From an uncultured Lachnospiraceae bacterium (GTDB lineage: Bacteria > Bacillota > Clostridia > Lachnospirales > Lachnospiraceae), in the NCBI GenBank assembly GCA_910584725.1, contig CAJUBE010000003.1:124001-188000 (forward strand): a DNA stretch of 64,000 nucleotides, given 5' to 3'. The position numbers and the translations under genes are program-made. The notes below the pieces were generated by a model. It saw nothing but the letters and a program-made list of their open reading frames with translations. It was not told the DNA's origin and did no database searches. Positions 50,261 through 59,837 of the stretch are shown piece after piece (position 1 is the stretch's first letter; each line of letters starts with the position of its first letter).

Positions 50261-53200
50261 ATGATGATACGGAACAGAAACAGATGGCTTGCGGCAATTC
50301 TTGCCATGGCGGTCGCTCTTGGCGACTGCGGCGGACTGACGGCGCTCGCCACGGAGAGCAGCACGAACGCGGAGAACACAATCTCCGAAAATAATACGAT
50401 TTCTGATGAGTCGCCGGAAAATGAAGCCGAAGAAAATGAGGATAACGGCTCTCTCCCTGACTCCTATGGGGAAAATATTTCTTCGGAAGAATCGGATGCC
50501 CTGCCGGACGCGGATGAAGCCGTTGAAACCGACAAGACAGACGGCACGGAAGAAACCGACACAGAAGTAACATTACCTGCCTTACATATCGGACAGATTC
50601 CCGAAGGCGAAACGCTTCCCTCTACGGATGACGACGCCTTTTCCTATGATCTTCCGCTCTCTTTTGAGACGGCGGAAAATCTGATTTTATTTGTCAATTA
50701 TGACATAGAAAAAGCAACCGAATACAAAGAGGCCGGCACATTGGAGTGGAGCATTCTCCGCGGCGAAAAGGGACTGGAGCCCGGCAGTACAAACCTTTTG
50801 AATAAGGCGGATGACTGGAACGGCTTTGAGGACGCCGCTTCTTCGCCTTTCTTTGTCATGGAAGAAATTACCGATGAAGAAAGTGCGTATGCACAGATGA
50901 TCCTGCTCTCTCCCACAGAAGCCTTTTCTCATGTCAATGACGGTGAAAACTGCGAAACATCAAATACGTCTGAATACTTTGACTACTATATCCGGGCCGC
51001 CTATTACCCGGAAACGGAAAACGGGAGAGCCGAAAACTTCTATGCAGCGGCCACCGTACCTTTTGTGCCCCAAAATAACTCTGACACCGACAGGGAACAG
51101 ACAACGGAAACTCCCACCGACAGGGAAGAAATCGCTTCGGATCACGAGGAGACTTCTTCCGTCTCGGAAAATTCTTCCGTTTCCGAAAACAACGTCAATA
51201 TTACTGACGACTCACTTTCCGGAAACGATCTTGCCGTGAGCGATACACCGTCCGCGGATGAAGACGACGTTGCAGATACCCCGGAAGACACGGACTCAGA
51301 AGATGCCGGGACAGACCCTTCCACAGTCTCCGAAAACACCAGCGCGGAGTCGCTTATTATGTCCGCCGAAAACGATGCCGCCGAAAACAGTGACCTGCCA
51401 CCGCTGGAGAAACCGTGGGACGGCAGCTTATCTCTGTATAAAGGCACCACGGCAGACGCGGATAACATCCTTGCCGAAAAAGAGCAAATTACCATGTCGC
51501 CCAAAGATACCCTGCAAATTACCGCCAAAACGGAACCAGCCATGACACAGGCCGATATTGTATGGGAAAGCAGCGATGAAACCGTCGCCACTGTGAAAAC
51601 CGACGGAAACGGAACCGCCACGATCACAGCCTCCGCGGAAGGATTCGCCAGAATCACGGCGTCCTGTCAGGGGATCACGGCATCCGCTATCGTTGACGTC
51701 GTGCATGATAAAACCAGTCCCGACAATGATAAGCTTCTCGACCTCTCCGGAGATATCCGGGTGGCAGGTTTTGTAAAAGAAAGCGATGATCTTGTCTACA
51801 GCGGGCAGAAAATCACGCAAAGCTTCCGTGTCTATCACAAAAATACTCTGTTGAAAGAAAAGACAGATTACACCCTGACTTACAAAAATAATGTCAACGC
51901 CGCCGCATGGAATTCTGCCAAGGCGCCCAGCGTAACGATTAAGCTGAAAGGCCAGTATCAGGGCAGCGTGACTCTGTACTATACGATTAGACCGTTAGAT
52001 ATCAACGAAATTGATATTTACAATACACCCAAGGTTTCACCGGCTTACGAGCAGACTGTCAATTACAGCAAAAAACTGAACATTCCCGCTCCCGTTCTGA
52101 CCTACGGGAAGAAAAAACTGGCGATTAAGAAGGATTTCGTCTGTGATTATTCGACTCCGGGTAAGGATATGACACCTTTGCCAACCGACTATAAAAACGG
52201 TGATCTCTATGACTCGAACAAAGTTTACTCTTATACGGTGAACGGAACGGGGAATTTTACCGGCTCTTTCCCCATGCAGCTTGTTGTTCTGAAGGATAAA
52301 AAACTGAATTTCAATTCCGCATCCGTGAAGCTTGACCAAAAACAGTACGAATACCGTGGCGAGCCGCTGAAAAAATCGGATATACATATTACCGAAGTCA
52401 AAATAGGCGGACAGGTTCTGTCTGAAACACTGTACGACCATGATGTCTATGCTTCCGGAACAGTGGGCGCTTATGTGATGTTATCTCCCAGTGCCGCCGG
52501 AAAAACTGCCGGTTATAGCGGCTGCAAAAAAATCACGTTAAAGCTGGTGGGCGACAGACAGCTTAGGGACGCTGCCCCGGGCACAGACTGGAAAGACAGC
52601 ATTCTCTTCTCGCAAAAAACAGTGGATAAAAATGGCGGCATATTCCAGAGCGGCCCCGCGTTGTTAGTCTACGAGAATACATCGCTTACGGAGGGAACCG
52701 ACTACACCGTCAAATACGGCAATGCCAAAAAAGCTGGAAAAGTGACCGCCACCTTTACGGGAAAAGGCAGGTACAGAGGCACGCTTCGGCTGTCCTATAC
52801 CATCACACCGAATAATACCGGCATCAAAATTTTCCCTGGGAAAAATGTGACCGATAAGAACGGGACTTATGAAATAGCCTACCAGAAGGACGGCGCTGTG
52901 CCCGAGCTTATTTTAAAGGACGCGGACTATACCGTTCTCAAGAATAAGACTGACTATACCATAAAGTGCAAAGACAACAGGACACCCGGCACACCCATGA
53001 CCTGTGAAATCACGGGAAAAGGCAATTACAAGGGATATGTTCGGACATTGTCTCTCATGGTGACAAACGGCGATATCAGTAAGTGTGCCATCACTGTTCC
53101 GGATAAACCGTACAGCGATAAGCCGAACAAATGGAAATCGACTGTCACGGTCAAGGATGGGAACGGCAAAAAGCTGACGGCCGGGAAAGATTATGACAAG

Positions 53201-55048
53201 AACTTCACCTACAGCCATACGCAGGAGCAGTCTCCCCCAGCGGGCACTACCGTCGAAGTCACCGTAACAGGACTCGGCTGTTACGAAGGCTCTGTCATCA
53301 AAGGGTCGTATCGAATTTTTGCAAAGAATATCAGCGTCTTAAAAGTGGTTATCGACCCGCAGGAATATACAGGGGAGGAAGTCCTGTTAAACCAAAACAA
53401 TGATAAGAGGGATATTCATATATATGCCAACAATGCCGACGCGAAGAAAAAGCAGAATGAAATAACAAGTTCCTGCTACGAAATTATCGGATACACAAAC
53501 AACGTGAAAGCCGGCACTGCAAAGGTCACCCTGCACGGTATCGGGGACTATGGCGGAACCAAAACCTATTCCTTTAAGATTCAAAAGAAGAAATATCTGA
53601 TTAACCATGTGAAGGGAATCGCTTTGGACAAAACCAGCCTCTCCTTCTCCCTTGCCGAGCCGGACGAAGGAAAGAGAACCCTGACGGCCACACTTACGGC
53701 GGAAACCGGTGAAGCGATCGCAAATCCGACCGTGGTCTGGACAAGCTCTAACAACAATATCGTTTCCGTAGAGGAGACGCCTGACAACGCCGCCCAAGGC
53801 TTAGCTGATGCCCCCAAAACCGTAAGCGCTTCCGCCGTCCTGACACTGAAAAAAGAAGGCAGCGTAACGATCACGGCAACCGCACAGGATAGCGGGAAAA
53901 AGGCGCAATGTAAAGTTACTGTCATCGACGCCCCGGTTCTTTTAGAAGCCGGTCATACGATCAAAGAAGACATTGGAAACACATACCAGCTTCACATAGA
54001 ATTTGCACCCACGCAGGATAAAAATAAACTCAAATGGGAAAGCAACAATTCGGATGCGGTATCCGTTGACGGAAACGGACTGCTCACCATGAAAAAGGCG
54101 GGCGCCGCCATTATCAAGGCCGTATATACCTCCGGCAAGAAGAGCTTTACACAACAGTGCTATGCCGTCGCGGTAGACCCGACTGAAAAAAAGCCGGAAG
54201 GTTCTAATGTTCTTATCTACGAGCAGGATCCCGGCTGCACCGACGACACGCCATACATTAACAAAATGCTGCGGGATTATGAGTGGGGTGACGATACGCA
54301 TGTGCGTGAGGTGACGCTGTACATTCCTGCGGGCGTGTACCATATTGACGCGACAGCAGGCGGCAATGATTCCCTTGGAAACTATAAGTTTGGCGGCATC
54401 GTCCTGACTACCAACCAAAAGCTTGTTATGTCGTCCAGCACATTGTTAGTTGCTATTCCTAACAGCAAGAAGAATTATCAGGTAATCAACATCACCGGCC
54501 GCGACAGCGTCAGCGTTTCCGGCGGGCAGATCATTGGCGAGCGCAGGGATCACAAAGGAAGCGGCGGCGAGTGGGGACATGGGATTTATGTAGCCGGTTC
54601 TACGAATATCTCCATCGACAGTGTTGATATTTCCCAATGCTGGGGCGACGGCATATATCTGGGCTTCTATGACGGTCCAAACAAAAGCAGCAACGGTGTA
54701 ACTATTACCAACTGTAACCTCCATCACAACCGCCGAAACAATCTGTCCATCACGGATGTGAACAATGTTACGGTCAACAACTGCGAATTTAACTATGCAA
54801 GCGGTGCAGACCCGCAGTACGGCATCGACATTGAGCCAAACAAAAACAGAACCTGCAGCAATGTAACCATATCCAATTCCAGATTTAAGGGAAATGCCAA
54901 GGGAACCATTCAGATTCTCGGACAGTTGAACGCCCATGTAAAAGGCGTCACAATAGAAAACTGCACCGGCGACAAAAAACCCGTTGTATGGGAAGGATAC
55001 GGCGGCAGCGTGAGCGGCGTGAAAGAGACGGGCAACAAGTGGGGATAA
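50261..55048 (+). CDS. Very large secreted protein with Ig-like and parallel beta-helix domains
   Basis: 1595 aa from ATG 50261 after GAGGAGG. Signal peptide (WLAAILAMAVALGDCGGLTALA), then about 350 acidic Ser/Thr/Glu-rich, probably disordered residues. BIG2-type Ig-like domain near 430-480 (VWESSDETVATVKTDGNG). Then repeated beta modules with a YxGxxxLxYTI rhythm (about 490-1100) and another BIG2 pair (about 1110-1310). The C-terminal 250 residues show right-handed beta-helix coils (ISIDSVDISQCWGDGIYLG, VTVNNCEF). No LPxTG or cell-wall repeat seen. Possibly an adhesin or carbohydrate-active protein; no catalytic residues recognised. Confidence 0.8.
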   Translation: MMIRNRNRWLAAILAMAVALGDCGGLTALATESSTNAENTISENNTISDESPENEAEENEDNGSLPDSYGENISSEESDALPDADEAVETDKTDGTEETDTEVTLPALHIGQIPEGETLPSTDDDAFSYDLPLSFETAENLILFVNYDIEKATEYKEAGTLEWSILRGEKGLEPGSTNLLNKADDWNGFEDAASSPFFVMEEITDEESAYAQMILLSPTEAFSHVNDGENCETSNTSEYFDYYIRAAYYPETENGRAENFYAAATVPFVPQNNSDTDREQTTETPTDREEIASDHEETSSVSENSSVSENNVNITDDSLSGNDLAVSDTPSADEDDVADTPEDTDSEDAGTDPSTVSENTSAESLIMSAENDAAENSDLPPLEKPWDGSLSLYKGTTADADNILAEKEQITMSPKDTLQITAKTEPAMTQADIVWESSDETVATVKTDGNGTATITASAEGFARITASCQGITASAIVDVVHDKTSPDNDKLLDLSGDIRVAGFVKESDDLVYSGQKITQSFRVYHKNTLLKEKTDYTLTYKNNVNAAAWNSAKAPSVTIKLKGQYQGSVTLYYTIRPLDINEIDIYNTPKVSPAYEQTVNYSKKLNIPAPVLTYGKKKLAIKKDFVCDYSTPGKDMTPLPTDYKNGDLYDSNKVYSYTVNGTGNFTGSFPMQLVVLKDKKLNFNSASVKLDQKQYEYRGEPLKKSDIHITEVKIGGQVLSETLYDHDVYASGTVGAYVMLSPSAAGKTAGYSGCKKITLKLVGDRQLRDAAPGTDWKDSILFSQKTVDKNGGIFQSGPALLVYENTSLTEGTDYTVKYGNAKKAGKVTATFTGKGRYRGTLRLSYTITPNNTGIKIFPGKNVTDKNGTYEIAYQKDGAVPELILKDADYTVLKNKTDYTIKCKDNRTPGTPMTCEITGKGNYKGYVRTLSLMVTNGDISKCAITVPDKPYSDKPNKWKSTVTVKDGNGKKLTAGKDYDKNFTYSHTQEQSPPAGTTVEVTVTGLGCYEGSVIKGSYRIFAKNISVLKVVIDPQEYTGEEVLLNQNNDKRDIHIYANNADAKKKQNEITSSCYEIIGYTNNVKAGTAKVTLHGIGDYGGTKTYSFKIQKKKYLINHVKGIALDKTSLSFSLAEPDEGKRTLTATLTAETGEAIANPTVVWTSSNNNIVSVEETPDNAAQGLADAPKTVSASAVLTLKKEGSVTITATAQDSGKKAQCKVTVIDAPVLLEAGHTIKEDIGNTYQLHIEFAPTQDKNKLKWESNNSDAVSVDGNGLLTMKKAGAAIIKAVYTSGKKSFTQQCYAVAVDPTEKKPEGSNVLIYEQDPGCTDDTPYINKMLRDYEWGDDTHVREVTLYIPAGVYHIDATAGGNDSLGNYKFGGIVLTTNQKLVMSSSTLLVAIPNSKKNYQVINITGRDSVSVSGGQIIGERRDHKGSGGEWGHGIYVAGSTNISIDSVDISQCWGDGIYLGFYDGPNKSSNGVTITNCNLHHNRRNNLSITDVNNVTVNNCEFNYASGADPQYGIDIEPNKNRTCSNVTISNSRFKGNAKGTIQILGQLNAHVKGVTIENCTGDKKPVVWEGYGGSVSGVKETGNKWG

Positions 55049-55087
55049 CCATTGCATACCCGAAAGTAAAATTTTATGTTGTTAACG

Positions 55088-55123
55088 AGAAGAGGAGCAG
55101 ATTGGATAGCCTGCTCCTCTTCT
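55088..55123. terminator. Bidirectional terminator between two secreted-protein genes
   Basis: AGAAGAGGAGCAG / CTGCTCCTCTTCT, 13-bp stem, T-run on the plus strand. Confidence 0.92.
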
Positions 55124-55152
55124 TTATGTGCAGCCCCATGCAGAGCGATTCT

Positions 55153-57369
55153 CTACTTCCAGCCCTCCACCCACCAGTCCGCCACACGGCACACACCGTC
55201 CGCGTCCCAGGCAAGGATAAACACCGCCTCGCCGACGCCGTGCGCGTTTCCGCCTTCGCCGCTCAGATACTCCCGGCACTTAAGAGCATTCTTTCCCTGA
55301 TACGTGACACGCTCGAAGTCAAAAAAACCTCTGACGTTTGCGCCGCCCGCGCGTCCATACTCGTTTTCCCCTATTTCCCGAACATTCCATCCGTCAAATT
55401 CTATGCGCTCGTCCAGATAGGGGCAGTATGCCTCATAGCGGTCCACGCCGATACATACTACATCTATATGCAGCTCAATCTCATCTCCCATCAATTCCCC
55501 ACCGTCATTGGGAAGCTCCTCCAGACATTCCGTCCACTCGTGCCCTACACGCCGGTACAGACAGTTGTACCGGCCGCCCGGTCCACCGTTGCCGCCGTTG
55601 CCCGCCGCAAACAGCAGCTCCATCCTACCGTCGTTGTCCAAATCCGCCATAAGTGGCTCTTCCCAAAAAGTCGAGCCAAAACAGAAATGCTCCTCGTAAA
55701 AATCGCTTTCATCCTTCAGGACATAAGCCGGTTCCCCATTGAAGTAGAGCCAAATTTCACCGGGAACAAACACACGCCCCTCCCCCGCCATCACAACCAT
55801 GTCCGTCTGTCCGTTTCCGTCCAAGTCGGCAATCACCCAGTCGTTAATCTGCCTGTGGTAATCCTTCGACGCACCTTCCCACCTCCACACTACGCCGTTC
55901 CACAAGTCATCTGCAAGCAGTCTGCGGAAAAAGCGCTTTAACTTTGCCTGCGCTATCCCCCTCTTTCGCCCTTCCTCCAGAAATGCTTTCTCCTGCTCCC
56001 GGATATTTCCCTTCGCCGCATAGTCCGCCTGCGACGCGTTCACCGTGATTTCCAGATTCATCCCCGCATTGAGCAGACTCGCGTCTCTGCCGATACACTC
56101 CCGGTTCTCCTCATAAATATGCTTCCAGAAATGTCCGTCCCCGTACACCTGATCCGCAATCTTCCACAGGCTGTCTCCCTCCTGCACCATGACAGTGGGC
56201 GCATAACCGAATCTGCTCTCCTTCTCCCAGAAAAGATTGGGGTATGCGTGATCAGTCGCACAGAACCACATGTCCTGCCCTGCTTCTTCCATAAATTTCT
56301 GAAAGTCCGTGATGTCCGCCCCGCCTGTCAGGCAGTTTTGCATTTCCACACCGCCGGACGCGCCTTCCGGCAGGAATCCCCCATCCAGCGAGAATTCCTG
56401 GGGACGGCCGAGCAGCTCTCCCGTATAATTGTCTCCTGTTACATCCGCACTCGCATAGCAGCCTGCCAGGCAAGAGCCCCTGCCTGTAATGCCGCCGATA
56501 TTGTCAGCCCCTGTCACGGCGCCGGTCATATAGCTGTCCCGCACACAGACGGCCACTCCGCCGACACCGCCCGCATCACCGTTGCCTGTTCTGTCAAAAT
56601 CGCTCTCTATGTCAGCATGTACAGCGCACCCACGGATGTAATAGGCGACTCCCGCGATACCACCCATCGCACTGTATGCGTTCACCGTACCCGTAAAACT
56701 GCAGTTTTCCACGGCGGAAGCCGCGCCCGTGATACCGCCTGCCGAGTCAAAACCGACAATCTTCCCCGTCACATGGCAGTTTTCAATCAACAAATCTCCC
56801 CCGCTCTGCAGACCGCTCGTAAGCGTCATGCCGCCCATGACGCCGCCGACATGCAACCCGCCCGTAATGTCACAGTCTTTGATATAGAGATTTTTGATCA
56901 CGGTGCGCCCGCATTCCCGATATGCCGCACTGTCCCGCCCCTCAGGCAGATATGTCCTTGTCCCAAACAAACCTTGATCTTCCCCGTCTGGTAAGTTGAT
57001 ATAGAGTCCCGTCACCACATGGTTTCCGCCGTCAAAGGTGCCGTTAAATTCTCTCGTTTCGTCCTCTCCCGCATCACGCCCGCACCCTATAGGTTCCCAC
57101 CCCGTCTCTCCTTTGCAATAAGGCGTAAGATCAATATCGCGGGTCAGCCGATAAGACGCGCTGTGAGCCGCCACCCCCGGCTCCACCTCCTTGTTTCCGT
57201 TCACCAAAAGCGCCAGCGTGCGCATGTCCTGCGCGGACTGGATCAGATAAACCTCCCCGTCCTTTTCAAAAATCGACTCTCCTGCATGGACAATAAGCCC
57301 CTGTCCGAGACACAGAAAAAAGAAAAGACCGACCGCCGCTCTTCTCAAAAATTTACCTTCCATAAACAT
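55153..57369 (-). CDS. Secreted GLUG/LysM/FG-GAP-like protein
   Basis: 738 aa from ATG 57369 after AGGAG; the frame to 57528 includes a repeat and is not used. Signal peptide (LRRAAVGLFFFLCLGQGLIVHA). Residues about 40-340 hold GLUG-type repeats (GGITGAASAVENCSFTGTVN and similar units). LysM at about 385-435 (EGDSLWKIADQVYGDGHFWKHIYEEN) for peptidoglycan or chitin binding. The C-terminal half has FG-GAP/VCBS-like motifs (ADLDGNGQTDMVVM, ADLDNDGRMELLFAAG). Likely surface-attached through LysM. It faces the large 50261 protein across a shared terminator. Confidence 0.82.
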   Translation of the reverse strand: MFMEGKFLRRAAVGLFFFLCLGQGLIVHAGESIFEKDGEVYLIQSAQDMRTLALLVNGNKEVEPGVAAHSASYRLTRDIDLTPYCKGETGWEPIGCGRDAGEDETREFNGTFDGGNHVVTGLYINLPDGEDQGLFGTRTYLPEGRDSAAYRECGRTVIKNLYIKDCDITGGLHVGGVMGGMTLTSGLQSGGDLLIENCHVTGKIVGFDSAGGITGAASAVENCSFTGTVNAYSAMGGIAGVAYYIRGCAVHADIESDFDRTGNGDAGGVGGVAVCVRDSYMTGAVTGADNIGGITGRGSCLAGCYASADVTGDNYTGELLGRPQEFSLDGGFLPEGASGGVEMQNCLTGGADITDFQKFMEEAGQDMWFCATDHAYPNLFWEKESRFGYAPTVMVQEGDSLWKIADQVYGDGHFWKHIYEENRECIGRDASLLNAGMNLEITVNASQADYAAKGNIREQEKAFLEEGRKRGIAQAKLKRFFRRLLADDLWNGVVWRWEGASKDYHRQINDWVIADLDGNGQTDMVVMAGEGRVFVPGEIWLYFNGEPAYVLKDESDFYEEHFCFGSTFWEEPLMADLDNDGRMELLFAAGNGGNGGPGGRYNCLYRRVGHEWTECLEELPNDGGELMGDEIELHIDVVCIGVDRYEAYCPYLDERIEFDGWNVREIGENEYGRAGGANVRGFFDFERVTYQGKNALKCREYLSGEGGNAHGVGEAVFILAWDADGVCRVADWWVEGWK

Positions 57370-57389
57370 GATAAAACTCCTACTCAATC

Positions 57390-57515
57390 GAGTAGGGAAG
57401 ATTCTTCTTCCCCTACTCGCCGCGCGGCCCGCGTGCTGCGAAACAGCAAACTTTCCATATGTGGGCCTATGCATAAAAAGCGGATATCCTTTTACGAAAC
57501 CGAAAGGATATCCGC
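57390..57515. repeat. Palindromic repeat family 2, copy 3
   Basis: Minus-strand order: GCGGATATCCTTT-type hairpin (57480-57515) with TTTTT, ATGCA, GGCCC...GGGCC enclosing GCTGTTTCGCAGC, then GAGTAGGGGAAGA / TCTTCCCTACTC (57390-57418). The GGCCC-to-GGGCC part is nearly the same as copy 1. Confidence 0.85.
57475..57515 (-). terminator. Terminator after the EF-G-like gene
   Basis: Minus strand GCGGATATCCTTT / AAAGGATATCCGC, 13-bp stem, then TTTTT. Confidence 0.9.
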
Positions 57516-57535
57516 CATCATACCGCAACTATCTG

Positions 57536-59629
57536 TTATGCGTCAACGTTCGCCTCCGCAACGGCCTTCGCTCTCGCCGCCACTTCCTTCTCCTGCACAT
57601 CGCTGGGAGCCTGCTCGTATCTCGCGAACTCATACTTGTAAGTGCCGCGTCCCCCGGTCATAGAGCGAAGATCGGTGCAGTAGCCGCTCAGGCATGCCAC
57701 CGGGATATCCGCCTCAACCACGGTCTTACCGTCCCCTGCGGGATTCATCCCGAGCACTCTGCCTCTTCTCTTATTCAGATCGCCCATCACATCGCCCGTA
57801 TAAGAATCGGGTACCGTCACCTGCAAGTTTGCAATCGGCTCAAGGAGCACCGGTCCTGCCTCCATAAAGCCCTTCTTGAATGCCTGAATCGTCGCCATCT
57901 TGAAGGCCATCTCGGAGGAGTCCACCGGATGATAGGAACCGTCGTAGAGAACCGCTTTCACACCAACCACAGGGTACGCCGCCAGAGGCCCTGCCTGTAC
58001 AGAATCCTGCAAGCCCTTCTCTACCGCCGGGAAGTAATTCTTCGGCACAGCACCGCCCACCACTTCCTGCTCGAACACAAACGGCGTCTCCAGATCGCCG
58101 GATGCCTCAAAGCGCATCTTTACATGCCCGTACTGGCCGTGGCCGCCGGACTGCTTTTTATACTTGTGCTCCACATCGGATTTCTTGCGGATGGTCTCCT
58201 TATACGCGATCTTCGGCTCGGTGAGCTCGATCTCCACCTTGTATTCATTAAGGAGACGGCTGACAACCACATCCAGATGCAGATCGCCCATGCCGTAAAG
58301 CAGGGACTGCTTGTTCTCCGCGTCGTTGACCACCTGGAGCGTCTGATCCTCATGGCGCATCTTCTGCAGCGCCTGGGAAACCTTATCCACATCGCCCTTA
58401 TTCTTTGCCTTATACCGTTTGTATGTATAAGGTGTCGATATCTCCGTCTTGCCGTAACGGATGATGCGCGCCTTCGTGGAGAGGGTATTGCCGGTCCGCG
58501 CCGCCGTCAGCTTCGCAATCGCGCCAATATCGCCCGCGTGAAGCTCCTTGACCTCAATCGGCTTGCTGCCCTGCATCACATAGAGCTTGCTGATCTTCTC
58601 TTCCACTTCCTTCTCGTCGTTGTAGATCATATCGTCGCTCTTGAACACGCCGGAACACACCTTAATCAGCGAATATTTACCGATAAAAGGATCGACAATG
58701 GTCTTAAAAATATAAGCCGACTTCGCCTTGGAAAAATCAAAATTCGCCTGGAAAATCTCGTTGGTCTTTAAGTCAACGCCCGCAATCTCCCGATTCTCCG
58801 GACTTGGCATATATTTCACGATATCGTCAAGCAATGTGAACACACCCTGACAAAGCACGTTGGAGCCCATGGACATGGGTACAATGCTGCCGTCCATCAC
58901 GTTTGTGCGAAGGGCCGCGCGGATCTCCGCCTCAGAGAAGGTATCGCCGTTAAAATAGCGTTCCATGAAATCTTCGCTCGTCTCGGCAACTGCCTCCATC
59001 AGCGTATCACGGCACAGCTGCAGGTTTGCCTTGCTGTACTCGGGCATCTCGCACTCCACCACTTCCTTGCCTTCCCAACGGTACGCCTGCTCGGTGATCA
59101 CATTGATATATCCCACAAATTTTTCGTTCTCACGGATCGGCAGATGGAAGGGAGCGATTTTCTTCCCATACTTTTCCGTCATATCCTCCACAACCTGTCT
59201 AAAGGAAGCGTTGTCAATATCCATATCCGTCACAAACACAAAGCGGGGCAGCTTATATTTCTCACAGATCTCCCACGCTTTCTCCGTGCCGACTTCCACG
59301 CCTGCCTTGCCGGAAACAACGATAATCGCCGCGTCCGCTGCACTGACGGCCTCTTCCACTTCTCCCACGAAGTCAAAAAATCCGGGGGAATCCAGCACAT
59401 TGATCTTCGTGCCTTCCCACTCGATCGGAACAACAGACGTAGCGATGGAAATATGGCGCTTCTGCTCCTCCTTACCGAAATCACTCACCGTATTTCCGTC
59501 ATCTATCTTGCCCATTCTGGACGTGATGCCGGAAAGGTAAGCCATCGCCTCCACCAGACTGGTCTTGCCGCATCCCCCATGCCCAAGCAAAACCACATTA
59601 CGAATCTTATCCGTCGTGTAAACATTCAT
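57536..59629 (-). CDS. EF-G-like translational GTPase (fusA paralogue)
   Basis: 697 aa from ATG 59629 after GGAGG. EF-G fold: P-loop GHGGCGKTS (16-24), domain IV with QSGGHGQYGHVKMRFE, and SYTGDVMGDLNKRRGRVLGM near the end. Two standard GTPase motifs are altered: DTPGH is DSPGF (Phe84 in place of the catalytic His), and NKxD is T134-D-M-D137. These features mark the EF-G-like paralogues of Firmicutes, not the main EF-G, whose gene normally lies in the str operon. Role may be ribosome rescue or special translation. Confidence 0.9.
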   Translation of the reverse strand: MNVYTTDKIRNVVLLGHGGCGKTSLVEAMAYLSGITSRMGKIDDGNTVSDFGKEEQKRHISIATSVVPIEWEGTKINVLDSPGFFDFVGEVEEAVSAADAAIIVVSGKAGVEVGTEKAWEICEKYKLPRFVFVTDMDIDNASFRQVVEDMTEKYGKKIAPFHLPIRENEKFVGYINVITEQAYRWEGKEVVECEMPEYSKANLQLCRDTLMEAVAETSEDFMERYFNGDTFSEAEIRAALRTNVMDGSIVPMSMGSNVLCQGVFTLLDDIVKYMPSPENREIAGVDLKTNEIFQANFDFSKAKSAYIFKTIVDPFIGKYSLIKVCSGVFKSDDMIYNDEKEVEEKISKLYVMQGSKPIEVKELHAGDIGAIAKLTAARTGNTLSTKARIIRYGKTEISTPYTYKRYKAKNKGDVDKVSQALQKMRHEDQTLQVVNDAENKQSLLYGMGDLHLDVVVSRLLNEYKVEIELTEPKIAYKETIRKKSDVEHKYKKQSGGHGQYGHVKMRFEASGDLETPFVFEQEVVGGAVPKNYFPAVEKGLQDSVQAGPLAAYPVVGVKAVLYDGSYHPVDSSEMAFKMATIQAFKKGFMEAGPVLLEPIANLQVTVPDSYTGDVMGDLNKRRGRVLGMNPAGDGKTVVEADIPVACLSGYCTDLRSMTGGRGTYKYEFARYEQAPSDVQEKEVAARAKAVAEANVDA

Positions 59630-59764
59630 GCCCTGTAACCCTCCAATTCTGTTGTTCTTTTTTTACAAATCAGGACCATATAAAATCATGGCAATACAGC
59701 CGTTCTGTGGAAGACTGTCCGTCTGCATTGTCATGTCCCATGCATGGCACCAAGTTGTAAATAC

Positions 59765-59793
59765 ATTTTACTAAATTTTCAGAACAATTTCAA
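59765..59793 (-). promoter_or_regulatory. Promoter of the EF-G-like gene
   Basis: Minus strand TTGAAA, 17-bp spacer, TAAAAT; leader of about 130 nt. Confidence 0.65.
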
Positions 59794-59837
59794 CAACTAA
59801 TTATACATTCTGCACAGATTGTCTGCTTTTGGCAATC

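Noticed and set aside
50261..55048. Sortase-anchored adhesin
   Set aside because: No LPxTG-like motif, hydrophobic helix or basic tail at the C-terminus.
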